Shown: positions 1-12,988 of the stretch, in pieces
Position numbering within the stretch: the stretch's first letter is position 1
How the letters are laid out: every line of letters begins with the position of its first letter
Made by a program: the position numbers and the translations under genes
Notes under the pieces: generated by a model
Told to the model about the DNA's origin: nothing
Seen by the model: the letters and a program-made list of their open reading frames with translations, nothing else
Database searches by the model: none
DNA from: Pascua guehoae
Taxonomy: Eukaryota; Basidiomycota; Tremellomycetes; Trichosporonales; Trichosporonaceae
Assembly: GCA_001600415.1 (NCBI GenBank)
Contig: BCJX01000006.1
Location: forward strand, 1,672,364-1,736,363
Direction: 5' to 3'
DNA: 64,000 nt

Positions 1-2487
1 GCCCCTTGGCAGCCCGCGCAGCTATTGTACACAGCAAACGCAGCCAAATCACCCAACAACAATGGAAGCAAGGAATGGATCTTGGCAATCTTGAAACGGG
101 TGGTCAGTGCGGGGCGCCGTTGGCGGCGCTCAGACCCATTCCAACGTCTTGGCACTGGGAACCGGTGTCGAGATCGAGGCCATTCAAGGGTGCAGAGAGT
201 TGGTGCAATGGTGCAGTGGTGCGCAGCATGTGGGCGGTGTGCGCAGACGTGCTTGGCTCGAGGAAACAAGTGGCCCCTGCGGAAGGGAAGATCCAGTCAG
301 CCTGGCCAACCTGGCCAGGTTGCACGCTGGTCAACCTGGGGCGGGCGGTTGGCATGGTGGCTCGCAATGCGCAACGTTTCCAGTTGATGAATGTGATTGT
401 TGGACGTCTCGTCGTGCGTCGCAGTCCTCGCCGCCCCCGCGTCGCAGACTGCGCATACCAGGGGCGGGTGGCGTCAGCGCGCGCGACGCAGTCGGCGCGT
501 GAGAGCGGGCCGCGTCAGAGGGCATGATGTAAAGCATGATGACAGTTGGGGGGTGCCTTTCGTCACCATGCGGTGTCGGGTAGCTCGGTGCTCGACTGCG
601 GTTGTGAGGGACATGGATCATGGAGAATAGGATATTGTGCAGCTTGTCTGTTGCAACGTGTTGCAAACGGAACGATAAGATGGGGCTACAGATTGGCTCC
701 CAGAAGGAAGGTCCGAAATTGGTCCCGATCCTGATTTTGGCACGAGTTTATCGTACTACAGTAGCTGCACGTGCCTGAGAACATGGCCCGGCATGCCCGG
801 CATGCCCGGGTCATTATCGGGCCGAGGAGGCGGGGCCCGCCATGCTGGTGAAACGCCAAGGCCATACATTGCCTGCGGGCGCCAACGACTACGTACCAGC
901 CCACGTCGATACCACCGTTTAGTCACACCACTCGCCCGATACTTTGGCTTTGTCAATGTTCGAGCTACGCATCTGGTCGCGGTACGTTGCGATCACTCCT
1001 GGTTCTCAACAGGGAGCGAACAAGAACGCGCGGCCGCGACTTCGCGAACCGTCCATGAACTACAGGCACGCCGGTGTACGCATACGATTGCTTTCCTCGC
1101 GGCCGCAGCTTCGTCGCCATGATCCCTCTCATACGTTCCAACTGAGGTGGTCCGTCGCGAACAGCGAGGCCTGCATCGCCGTCAAGGTCTTCAACTTGAC
1201 TTGGTAGCCACTTCCACATTGGCCGCGAGTCTGTTCTGCACCGTGCCACCGCGCCCCATGGTCCTATTCGGGTGGTTCGAGAATGCTGGGCACTGACTTG
1301 GCTAGCTTGAGCACATCCTAACGCTTGCAACGTAAGGTTGGTATCGAGCTCGCCAGACCCACCCACTTGGCGCGGTGTCGGTGATGCGCGTCGCGTCTGG
1401 TCGCCATCCGAGCTCATAATCTATATCAGAGTTGAGTCCAAAATCCAGTTTGAGTCCTATAGCCCGGATCGCCGCTCTGCAGAGTTCAAGCAATCGTCGG
1501 CATTTCGACTTGTCCTGGTGTGAAACGAGTTGATACCTTTGATGGGAACGGCACATGCTGGATCCGTACCACGTGAGCAAGCAGCATGTTGGAGCGGGAC
1601 GCCATTGTTGACTGCTCACCCTGTTTCTCCCTCCTTTGCACCAATCGCCACAGCCTATCTTCTCAAAGTACTCGCTTGCATGGCTCTTTGTCCCTCGCAT
1701 CTCGCACCGATTCGTCCACGTTTTATCACCAGCGCCGCACGCTACACACACACGGCTGGCGACACACCCCCGACCGGGCTCCGTCCCAGAAAGGCATGGC
1801 TGGCCAAAGGAGGAACAGCACATCATGGGTCCTTCGCAAGGGCCATTTCCTTTACGACCTTGGCGGTGACAATCGCGTTCGGAAAGGACCCAGTGGGGTT
1901 ACTCGTGGTGACGAACAGTGAGGGCGGGGCCCAGAGCGCCGACGATCAGTGACGTTTAGCGACGATGGATATCGCGTTGCAACCCAGATGGACCATTTAC
2001 AAACGACTGGATGGCAAGTGTCACAAGCCACTAGACATGCTAGACACATGCTCTCTGTGTGTTTTCCGCGCCCCCATGTTGTCAATGGCAAATCGAACGG
2101 CAAGACCTGGCTGCCCGTCTGCAGCTGTCTGGCTGCTGGCTGGCTGGCTGCTAGGCTGCTGCTCACCACACCACACCTGGCACCGCATTCAGCACAGCAT
2201 GCACGGACGCCAGGGCACCTCGCACTCGATTGCACCATGGTCTCGGCGCCGGCTGCACTGGCCCAGCTCACTGTACCATTGTGCCATTTACATCTGATCC
2301 CCTCATCTTGCTTTCTCTTTCTCTCAAGCACTCTTCCTCCCACATCCACTCTCTTCCGCCCACTTCCTTTCTACTCTCTTGTCTTCTTCTGTCCCTTGTC
2401 CTCAGAAACCCCGCCTACGCTACAACCACCTCCCTCCTTGTCGCCAGAAACCTCTTCACACTCCAACCCCTTTCCCTCGCCATCACG
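1..2487. other. Intergenic, no gene recognised
   Basis: I find no recognisable coding exon on either strand; the open frames here are short, overlap on both strands and have no conserved motif. The last 200 bases (about 2290-2487) are strongly pyrimidine-rich on the + strand, which is usual for the promoter and 5' leader of fungal genes and fits the ZNFX1-like start at 2488. Around 780-810 there is a short direct repeat of a GGCATGCCC-type unit. Confidence 0.5.
2290..2487 (+). promoter_or_regulatory. CT-rich leader of ZNFX1-like gene
   Basis: A long C/T-rich tract with CTCTT, CCCTT and TCTCC runs ends just before the ATG at 2488. Such tracts mark core promoters and transcript leaders in many fungi. 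No clear TATA box is visible. The assignment is an inference from position and composition. Confidence 0.35.
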
Positions 2488-5400
2488 ATGGCCTACGAGA
2501 GAGACATATGCCACTATTACGCGAGAGGCAATTGCAGGTAAGTGCACTCAGAGGCATGGCGAGAGACGCGCTGACTGAACACAAAGGTTTGGGGACAGAT
2601 GCAAGTATGCTCACGAAGACGGTGGCAAACCCTCAACTCAGCGCACGGTTAGGCCTCCTCCTCCGCCCGCAACGTTGATACTCAATGTCGATTCGCGCGA
2701 CTTCCCATCGATTGAGGCCATTGCGTCGCGCCACTCGGATGCCCTGATCTTTCCCGTCAAGGCGCTCCCTCCGCAAAATTTCCGCGGTCTCCTCAACGAC
2801 TATCGGCGCGACGACGACATGCGCATCACCACCGCTAGCGACGCCGAGCGCTTCATCCTTGTCCTCGCTTCGGCCAATGCCAATAACACGGGCTGGGTAC
2901 GTTCCCACCCTCTCATGTCGGAAGCGCAGGATGAGGCGGCACGGTGCGGCTGGTGGCTGACGCACAGACGTTTGAAGAGCGCCAGACACTCTTCATGGAT
3001 GTATCAAAGGTACGGCGGAGGCTATTGGGGACGCATAAGCTGACATCAGGTCCCCAGCAACCTGGCTGTTCGCGTGGCAGAGGTGCTCGCTTACAAGAAC
3101 GTCTCAGTGGCGGCCGCTGATAACATGACCTTGTCGTTCCAGAAAGTGTACATGGGCATGATTGGGGTAGGCTTGTATCCGATATAGTGGTGACTGACCT
3201 TTCAGTATCTTACCCATGAAGCAGTGCTCAAGAGCCCCGCTCTCTCCAGTGCCAAGTAGGTTGTGGGGAGCACAAGCACTAGCTGACCATAGCGCTCTCT
3301 TTGGGATTGTCGATGGCAACATTGAACGCATCCTCCATACACTCGAGACCAACATTAAAGCGGGTATCGAGGCCAACACCTTTGCGGATCCCGCTCCGCG
3401 CCTCTATGGCATTGGATGCAACGGCGTTGTAAAGATTGTGTCCGGCATTCAAATCTTCAAGCCCATCGTCTCGATGCTCATTGCGTTAGTGAAAGGTGGC
3501 CCACCAACCATGCTGAAACGTAGATACCTCAATCGATTCCGTACAGCCCCGACACTTCACCCACAGCTTCAAGAGTTTGTACCCAACCTCTCCGATCTAT
3601 TTGAGGAGTGGGCGACGTACGTCTGGTGTCGCGCCTTCAACGACCCTCTTACTACCCGTAAAGAGGCTGAGCAGTCACTGTTCTTCAATGATATCCGCAA
3701 AGACCTCAAGCTACTTGCAGACATGATCGAGCGCGCTTTGCCGGTGGAGCAGAAGCCGATCCAGCAAGTTGTCGTGCCGCGTGGACCGTCACTTGGGATT
3801 CTGGCTGCTGTGGCTCGCGAGTACGATGGACCTGGTAGTGTCTCGGAAGAAGGCCCTCGGCACAGCAACGGTGAGTTGACGCGCTAACTTTTCAAGCCCA
3901 CCCAAAAGGCTAACAGAAAGACTGTGCGGATATTCAGGACATTCAAGTGCCGCCGACCGCTGACGAGATGACGGCAATTCGCGAGCCGTATCTGCCAGTC
4001 AACCTGGTGGGCGCTCACCACCATCTTCCTGACGATAGCATGGCCAAAGTGTAAGCCAACGTTCTGCCGACGTTGCTCACCCACAGCCTTGATATCCAGT
4101 TCCGTCTGCTGCGTGCAGATGCCATGAGTGGACTCCGGCAGGGAGTGAAAGCCGTGCTGCGTGACGCGATGTCTGCAGACTTTAAAAGCAGCCAGCGTGG
4201 GTTTAACATCTAGAGACAATGGCTGACGGGCAGTTGCACTTCGCCTCCGGGACAAGGGCGGCTGGTACTTTGACCGCTCGGATTCCAACAACTCACTGTG
4301 AGTGTCGCTAGACCAGCTCCAACTGACGACAGCCGCCTTCCCATTCTTTCCAACATTCAATTCGTCAACCTCTCCCTCGAGAGTCGGCACGGACTGGTTT
4401 TGCTGGCAGAGGCCGACGCGCCTCCTGGGTCTGCGCGTTCAAAGGGCCTCCGTGAGCGCCGCAATTTCTGGGAACAGGGCAAGCGCATGCCGCAGGGAGG
4501 ACTTGTTGCTGTAATCACCAAGAAGACGAATGGCGCTCCGCGCGTTGCTGTCGCCACTCTGACAACGAGTAGGTACTTTGTGCTCAAATGGACGTCGTCT
4601 AACTTGCAGTGGCCGAAAAGTTCAAGCACACCGTTCGGGGCGACATGCCAGCGATTGTCTTTGGGCTTCACTTTATCGATCCCGAAGACGGACTGCTCGC
4701 CGCTCAGGCTCTCCAGAGTGGCGAAGACTCCGACTTTGATACTCGCTTCCTACTCGAGAGCCCCGTGCTCTACGAGTCTGTTCGCCCATTCTTGGAGACC
4801 ATCAAGTCGACTGACTCGCTTCAAGTTCCGCTATCCCAGTATCTCGTTCACCGCGACCTTGGCGGTATGAGCATCAACCTGCCCAAGTATGCCACGTCTC
4901 CCGAGTTCACGTGGGATCTTTCGGTACTGCTCAAGAAAGACGCAGGAATCCGGCACCTCCCTTTCAATCCACGCTCTGAATTCTCTGTCACCAATGCACG
5001 CCAGCAGCTGCGCAAGTTTGGCATACTCGATCCCAGGTGAGGCGCGCTTGACTGTGCCTCCGACTTATTCCCCCTTGCATGAGAATATTGCCATTAACTC
5101 TCAGCCAAGGTGACGCCGTCATCGACTCTCTGACACGCGAAGTGGCGTTGATCCAGGGACCTCCAGGAACTGGCAAGGTATGCCAATCTGTGATTCTAGT
5201 TCTGATCTCGCAGACCTTCACTGGAGTTGAGCTTCTCCGGACCCTCTTTGCCAACAACGTCAAGCCGGTTCTGCTCCTGGCGTATACCAACCACGCGCTG
5301 GACCATATTCTTCGCGATGTTCACGACAGTGGCGTGACAAAGGACATTGTGCGACTGGGGGGACGCAGCAAAGATCCCGTCATTCAAGAGTACAGCATCG

Positions 5401-8400
5401 ATGTTGTTAGCCAAGTCAAAGGGCCTACAGAGCTTATTCAAGAGGTTAACCGCGCCTTCAGTGCTATGAAAGTCGTGGAAAATGTGGGTGCAACGCTTGC
5501 CATTCGCCCTGCTGACCTGCTTCTAGGAGATGGCACTTGTTATCCGTAATCTCACGACCCCCACCGACCAGAAACAGATTCTTGACGCCATGAAGGTGGA
5601 GTATCCGGCATTGATTGGGGCCGTGGATAGTCCTCCCCCCCACGTTCAGGCATGGTACAATGCGTCACGGGCGGGTTCATCCGGGGCATGGCAGACAGTT
5701 AAGAAGAAGAACCAGAAACTTCGCCTCGACACACTGTGGGACTTTTGGAAGCATGGCGGTGACTTGGCTCACCTCGAGATCATGCATGCGACGCAGCCAA
5801 AGGTCTCTGTTTCTGAAATTCGTCGTCCAAAGGTCAAGCCACCGCCCGAGTCTCCTCCCCCGAAATTGAGCAATGGCACTGCCAGTATCGACCCTCGCTG
5901 GCAATTTATGTTTGGCGACGCACCGCCGGCTGAGGACTTTGAGGACGATAGCGACCGTGAGGTCGCCACGCCACTCGACGGCGCCGAAAGTGATGGCGAC
6001 GAGCCACAGGATTCACAACGTCGGGTACTCCTTGAACAAGCTCTCAAAGACAATGCTAGTTTCCTGGAGTATTTTGGACTTTCCATTCTCCCACGCGTCC
6101 CTACAACGGCGCGACGGGTTCAAACCCTACTTACGGACGGTGACCCGTGGACCTTCTCTGCAGACGAGCGTGCCCGCCTTTCCGAGTGGCTGGAGTCGAG
6201 TGTTTCGCGCAACATTGACGAAAACACGATCGAGCTTTTTGAAAATCTTCCCAGAAAGCATGAGCAAGCTCGCATGCGAATGAACGAGGCCAAGGACAAC
6301 GTGGGTGTTGCTGCGCTGCAGACGCTGACACTAAGGTTACTCTGTCGCTTCTCGGCAAGATTGACATTGTCGGGTCCACAGCAAACGGTAAGAGCGCACA
6401 GGGTGAGGAATGATTGAAATCTACTAACATCAGGTACTGCTAAACTTTGCGGGGTTATGCAAGTAAGCCACCAGAGCGTCCTCTCACTGACCTGCAGGGC
6501 TTGGCGCCAAAGGTCCTGGTCATTGAAGAGGCGGGTCAGGTGCTGGAAGCACACGTTCTTGCGACTCTGTTCCCCAGCGTGGAGCACGTTATTGCCATTG
6601 GTGATCCGCTCCAGCTCCGCCCAAACGTCAACTGCTATGGTGCGTGGAGTCCATTGTTGTGCCTAATATCCCAGAATTCTCCATGGACAGTGCGCGCGGC
6701 AACGACCTGTTCAAGTTTGACGTGAGCCTCATGGAACGACTGTCAGGAAGCGGTCTTCCCATGAGCCAGCTCCAAGTTCAGCGTCGTATGGCGCCCAGTA
6801 TCTCGTCGTTGATCAGGTAAGGCAACATACATCGGACGCAGCTTATCACAGGAAAACGCTGTACCCCAATCTGGAAGATCACAAACTTGTTACTACGTAT
6901 CCTGATGTGTCAGGCATGGCCAAAAACATATTCTTCCTGTACGTCCCGAGATTCTTTGGACCGATAGCTGATAAGCAGTGACCACTCGAACCGCGAGCGG
7001 GGCGGCGACAACAGCGACGCGAGCAAGACCAACGACTTTGAGGTGAGGAAGATGATGCAGCACGGAGCTAATTCCAGGTGCAAATGGCGTGCGACCTTGC
7101 TCTTTACCTCCTCAAGCAGGGGTGTTATTCAAAGGAGGGAGATATTGTGATTCTGGTGGGTTTCGAAGAGGTCGTCATGAATGGGGCTGACCCACGCAGT
7201 GTGCTTACCTCGGGTGCGTTTGAGGGCTTGTGTGCTGCTAATCAAGACAGTCAACTCGTCGAAGTTCGCAGCCGGCTTCGCAACAAGGTCATGGTCATCA
7301 TTGACGACCGCGACCAAGAGCAGATTGCCAAACTCACGGATGATGACGATTTCGTGCACAGTGGAGAGTCCACGGTTGCCAAACAGGTCACCGTAGGCAA
7401 CCAGGTAAGACTTGACGTGGATATTGATGTGTACTGAGATTCAGGTCCTCCTTCGCACCGTGGACAACTTTCAAGGCGAAGAGGCTAAAGTGTAAGCACC
7501 AAAGAGCTGCCGCGGCTGATATCCCCCAGGGTCATTCTCTCGCTTGTTCGCAACGCTGGCAGCGTGACTGAGGAAATCAGGAGCACCATTGGCTTCCTAA
7601 AGGTAGATTTTCTGGTCCCAAAACAACTGCGAGCTCACGCTCGAGTCCAACAACCGCACAAACGTCGCCATCTCGCGTGCCAAACATGGTCTCTACATTA
7701 TGGGAAACGCCAAGCAGCTTGCGTCGCGCAGCAAGATGTGGCAGTCGATTATCAACGACCTTGCGAAGGAGGATGCGGTCGGTGAGGGATTCCCTATTGC
7801 TTGTGCACGCCATCACGACGTGAAAGTCATCTGCCGCCCCGGTCAGCTCGAGCTCGTGTCCCCCGACGGTGGCTGTCTCCTTCCATGGTACGTATCGCTA
7901 CTTGGCCACGGCTGATTTTAGCGCGGAAAAGCTTGCAAAGTGTGGACACCGCTGTCAGCGGAAGGTATGTACTCACCACTACTGGTACCTGCTGACAAAC
8001 AAAGTGTCACGCGGATGACCCGCTCCACGATCACGTCGTTTGTCAGGAGAAGTGCGCTCGTCTCCACGACCCATGTGGTCACCCGTGCGATCGAATCTGT
8101 GGAGACGACTGCGGGAACTGCAGCATCATGTTCCACGGTGTCAAGCTCCCTTGCGGACACGAGACTTCGATTCCTAGGTAAGGGGATGCCAGCTGTGTGT
8201 GTAGATAGCTGACGTGCACAGCTATCAGATGCAGCAGCTTGCCAGCGTCTTTTGCCGCAAGCTCGTGTCCAAAGCTCTCCTTACTTGTGCGTCAACCTCA
8301 CTCCATGAGGCGTGTGGCTTACGACAGGCGAGCACTTCAAATACGTTGCTTGCAGCCAGCAAGACCTTTCAGACATCCGTTGCGAGGCCACGTGCGACGT

Positions 8401-10543
8401 GGAGCGGGACTGCTGCAGCAAAAAGTGTACCGCGCGCTGCTTTACATGCCAGAAACTGGTCCAGTCCTCAGCTGCTTCAGGCAACGAGGAGACCGTCGAG
8501 CCGGCCAAAATCCACCGCACCCTCCATGCCCGTCACGATTGCGAGCGTCCCGTCCAGCCGTGTCAGCACCTGTGCAAGAAGGCGTGCGGCACCGACCACT
8601 CGCATGACGATTGTCAGCAAGACTGCCTCCGTGTCTGCTCCCATGGACCTTGTCAAAAGCGTTGCAGTGTCGCATGCGCCCCTTGTACGTGTTTCTGCTC
8701 AGAGGCGCGCTGACAAGCAGGTCAAGTCAAGTGCGACTGGGCTTGCCCCCATAAATCCGGCTCGTGCCAGCTGCCGTGTGGCATGGTAAGTTCTCCAACA
8801 TGATACACCCGCTGATCCCGCTAGCCGTGCGACCGCTTCCCCTGCGATATTCCGTGTGGCAAGCTTCTCAAATGCCGTCACCGGTGTAGCTCCATCTGCG
8901 GAGAACCATGTGCGCTCCAGGTCTGCAAGACGTGTGCCACCGAGTCCCAGCTCGAACAAGTCGTCGACGTCATCATGCAGGCGACTCTGCGCGAGACGAT
9001 TGAGGACGACCCAACGTGCCCCCTTATTACCCTCGATTGCGGTCACATCTTCACCGTCCAGACACTTGACGGTACCTTTGGGCTCGGCGACTACTACACC
9101 CTCAATGCCAAAGGTGTTGCGACTGGCCTCAGGTCGCCCACTGGTTTCCAAGCGCGTCCGACGTGCCCCACCTGTCGCGGCCCTGTTAGGTCACCACGCT
9201 ACAACCGGGTGACCAAGCGCGCCCTGCTCGATATCCAGGAGCAAGTAGCTATTCGCGCCGACACCAAGAAGCTTGCTGGGCTCCGTGCCCAGGTCAAGGC
9301 TCTTGACACGAAAGATGCCACGTCCCGTGTGGCCAAGGTCTTGGACAAGGTCACCCCAACTCGCCCCAACAAGGCAGACATGAAGAAAATTGGCCTCCTC
9401 TCCAACCTTAATTTGAACGATGTCAAGTGTGTTGCCGAGAACGACTTTGCCGCGGGCAAGAAGAACATGTTTGGCATCAAAGGTACTATGGCTCAAGCGT
9501 GGGGTACCATCGCTGGCGAGCACCTCGATCTTTACCTCAAGCTCGGCGAGATGGTCAACTCGAAGCGCACTCCACACCTGGTCCAGTACGAGGCGGCCAT
9601 CACTACCATCTACCGGCAGGAACTTGAAATCGCGAGTCGCTCAAAGGCCGTCTCGGCCGGTGATCCCGCTGAACGGGCGCTTCGTCTTGCCCGCCGCCGC
9701 ATCGGCGCGCCTCCCCCTAGCGGACACCCTCGTTTCAAGATCGAGGCACTGCACGAATCCATCCGTGTCCGACTTCTGATTTTGCCCCTGGCAGATGCCA
9801 TGTCCGACTATCTCTGGCACGCCCATGGCCTACCTGCGGAGAACCCCAAGACAAAGAAGGCTCGCGCTGCGTCCCGTGAAGCGGGACAGGCGTTTGCTCG
9901 TCTCGGCACGGGCCTCATCATGTCGTGTGAGCAGGACGCGGCCCTTGCCCTTCGTCTTGCGACCAAGGAGAGTCTTCCCCGCTTCGTGCTCGAGAGCCAT
10001 GTACTCATCGTCGACGTCGCGTTCAGCTCGTTCCGTTACAAGGCCGAGTACCAGCTCCGCACTTCCTCAAACGTGAGGAAGACCACGGGTGAACTTTACG
10101 ATGAGTCGTGTGGCAAGCGCAAGAAGTCGGGCAAGCGCGCGTCACACGCCATGAGTGCTATCCTCAAGGACAACGCCCAACTCAAAGACTTTGCGGACGC
10201 CATGGGCGACATGCTCGACGCACACCTGAACGAGTGGGACAAGTTTTCCGAGTCTCTTCGCAATGGCACGTGGTACGAGCTCAGCGTAGTCACTGCAATG
10301 GTCCAAGCAAACTGGGGTGAGTTATACGCGTATGGTCGCCTGGCTGACAACAGAAACTGGAGGCCGGTTCTACCAGTGTCCGAACGGCCACCCCTGTGTC
10401 ATCGGCGAGGTGAGTCTTGTCAGACGATTGCGACTAACCAGTAGTGCGGCCAGGCGATGCAGGAGTCGCGCTGCCCCGAGTGCGGCGCAGCTGTCGGCGG
10501 CGAGAACCACTTGCTCCGTGCCGACAACTCGCGCGATGCCTAG
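2488..10543 (+). CDS. ZNFX1: ZNFX1/Hrr1-type SF1 helicase with CCCH, NFX1 and RZ zinc fingers
   Basis: A multi-exon gene of roughly 2,300 codons. The start ATG at 2488 opens a CCCH finger (C..Y..GNC, spliced to FGDRCKYAH by the intron at about 2538-2586). A long N-terminal region is followed by a UPF1-like SF1 helicase core: Walker A GPPGTGKT (5160-5212, split by an intron between K and T), Walker B variant VIEEAGQ (near 6520), GDPLQLRP (near 6600), DNFQGEEAKV (near 7465) and NVAISRAK (near 7660). Cys/His repeats of NFX1 type run from about 7930 to 8950. The C-terminus (10355-10525) is an RZ finger with CPNGHPC, then C, then CPEC. The stop is TAG at 10541-10543. The family includes S. pombe Hrr1 and animal ZNFX1, which act with small-RNA machinery in heterochromatin or antiviral silencing. 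EEAG instead of DEAG is normal for this branch. Exon edges are inferred by eye, so small errors are likely; no frame break was needed. Confidence 0.9.
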
Positions 10544-11325
10544 ATGGGGCGCCTCGCGACCCAGGTTGGAGCTGCGCGCAACCCGCACGCGCTCATGTGA
10601 TGCCGATTTACGCCTGTGGTGATTTTGGATGAGAGGGGAGATATGAGAGGGGAGATATGAGAGGGGAGAGATATGAGAGGGGAGATACATGCCGTGCTAT
10701 GTCTAGGAGTTGGGATACAATTGCGATGTCGGGGGAGAACTGAGATACATATCTATCGAAGAAGAGAGATAACTATCTGTGTCAAATAGCGATAAGTGGA
10801 ATTGATGTGCACAGATGTCTGCAGGTGGCTACTGACAAGGCAACCTGTTTTGTTTGCGATGCAAATAGACTTTGGGAGTCTGCCAGTATAGCCGTTGACG
10901 GAGCGCCACAATGGTCACAGCACGAGAGGGCGACGCGGTGCGCAGGTGATGTATGGGAAGGGTGCAAAGGTTTAGAGGCACTATCGATACGCCACGCCCA
11001 CGTTTCACCACCACAGTCCAGTGCACGCACGCTGGCGTGTCGGCACTTGCACCAGAGTGTGCAGACAAGTTGGAATCAAGGGGACGGGACCAAACGTCAT
11101 CGCTTTTTCAGATCATTACGTCATGGGTTGGGCGCAGCGAACAGCGTCAGCCACGACACCCACGGCACCCAGGCCTGGGTCGGGGTCGCCATCCACCCGC
11201 CATCCGTCCATTGCCTGGCCTGGCCTGGCCTTTTCATTCTCTGCCTTTGTTCGGCATCTCTGCTTTTGCCTCTTTGCCTTCAATCCATCCCTCACACCCC
11301 CTCTACAAACATCCATCCGAGCACA
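10544..11325. other. Intergenic with minisatellite
   Basis: No gene is supported between the ZNFX1-like stop and the Vip1-like start. The proximal part carries the purine-rich minisatellite listed separately; the distal 100 bases (11225-11325) are C/T-rich and probably the leader of the next gene. Confidence 0.5.
10628..10689. repeat. Purine-rich 14-bp minisatellite
   Basis: About four tandem copies of a 14-16 bp unit, GAGAGGGGAGATAT with small length variants, start 85 bases after the ZNFX1-like stop codon. The strand asymmetry (all A/G on the + strand) means the transcript 3' end would be purine-rich if transcription extends this far. Confidence 0.85.
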
Positions 11326-12988
11326 ATGTCCACTGGCTACACCATCCACGTCGCGGGTCTCGCCCCCGAGACCACCGAGGACCGTCTCCGCGACTTCTTT
11401 TCGGTACGCTCGCTTGCACTGTTTCAGCCTCCAAAGCAAACTCGGGGCTGCGGGCTGGGATGAGCCATCCTGACATGCACAGTTCTGCGGCAAGCTCACG
11501 AGCGTCAAGAAGGCTGGCACCGAGGCCGACATTACCTTTGAGAAGCTGAGCGCCATGAAGACTAGCCTGTGAGTTTTGAGCGGCTGTGGATTGGTCTGTC
11601 TGTCTCTCTGGGGACCCACCGGCCCAGCGTGGATGTGGCGTGTGAAAGAAGAGGATGCATGCTGACGAGGCAGGATGCTCAACGGTGGTACTGTGAGTGC
11701 GAGATAACCAGATCTGGGAACGTGCAGAACTTGAGGTGATGCGGGTACGGATGGAGTAACACGCCGGCGCGGCCCGTGTTATCGATGCTCCGAGTGGCGG
11801 CTATGACGCGTGGCACGACAAGTCTTCTTGTCGCGTGTCGTCATCGGAGCGATACCAAATCTTGCCGGCCGTGCGGCCGCAGCATGCAGCACAGCATTCC
11901 ACTCGCCACCCACATGTCGATGGAGGACCGCACCCGCTGACCCCACAGCTTGACGGCGCGCACCTCGAGGTTACGACGTCGTCGCCCGAGGGAGCCCAGA
12001 CCCCCGTCCTCCCCAAGTCGGCCGACGCACCCGCTGGCGCAGCGGCCCCGACCACCTTTGACCAGGAGGACAAGCCCAAGGTTTGTCGCGGTGCCAGCAT
12101 CAGACCAAGACTAACATGCCAGGCTGCCATTGCCGCCGAGTACCTCGCCCACGGCTACCTCCTCGGCGACCACATTATCCAGCGCGCCATTGACGTCGAC
12201 AGTACGTACCCCCACGGCCCCAAGTCGCTCCTTTCTAGCTCCAGTGACCTTGTGCTCATCCCATAGACCAGAAGGGCATCTCGACGCGCTTCCTCAACTT
12301 TGTCCACGGCATTGACAAGACTGCGGGCCAGCGTCTCGTCGGCGAGAACCAGACCATCTCGCACAAGCTCCAGGACGACGCCCACCGTCTCTATTCGACC
12401 GCCCGCGAGGCCGACCAACAGCACGGCGTCAGCTCGCGCTTCCTGTCGTACTACACCAAGGCGCTCCAGACCCCCCTTGGCCAGAAGTGAGTCGGTGTGG
12501 AAGGAAGAGGGGGTGTGTGTGGGTGACAATAGGTGGGGGACGCGGTGAGCACGGAAGTTGTTGCGAGCGGGGGCCACAGTGCTGGAGCACGTCTGGGTTA
12601 CGCAATTGTGACCAGCTGCGTGCCGGTAGCTCTGCCACTGTCATCCTCGATCAATCATCAAAGCTTCTGTCGATCGCGCGGGGTTCTGTCAACAGCCCCA
12701 TCTAGCCTGCTTCTGTCGACCACCCAACTTCTGTCGATCACCCAGCTTGGCCAGCTTCGCCCCGCTTCTGATCACACACTAACCCCCAGGGTCGCGAGCT
12801 TCTACAACGACACCCAGAAGCAGGTGCTCGACGTGCACGAGGAGGCCAAGCGCCTCGCCGCGCAGAAGAAGGCTGCCAGCCGCGGTGCCTCGCCCCCCGT
12901 CGACGCGCACGCCGCTGGCACCACCGCCGCGCCCACGGAGCAGGCCCCCGCCGCTGCCACCGGTGACGTCAAGGCGCCCCTCGCGTAA
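11326..12988 (+). CDS. vip1: Vip1-like RRM protein
   Basis: Seven exons can be joined in one frame: 11326-11403, 11483-11568, 11674-11692, 11949-12080, 12123-12201, 12267-12486 and 12790-12988, giving 270 residues. The first exons encode a compact RNA-recognition motif (IHVAGLAPETTEDRLRDFFS, then VKKAG, ITFEK, and HLEVTT). The middle is helical (AAEYLAHGYLLGDHIIQRA, FLNFVHGIDKT) and the C-terminus is Ala/Pro-rich with a basic helix. This matches fungal Vip1-type RRM proteins, whose exact molecular job is not well settled. A 19-nt micro-exon and an unusually long last intron (12487-12789, with a repeat) are notable. The family call rests on domain order. Confidence 0.85.
12650..12775 (+). repeat. 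Intronic short repeat, CTTCTGTCGATCACC type
   Basis: The 303-nt last intron of the Vip1-like gene holds at least four imperfect copies of a unit close to CTTCTGTCGATCACC. Most introns in this window are 40-60 nt, so the repeat appears to have lengthened this one. Confidence 0.6.
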
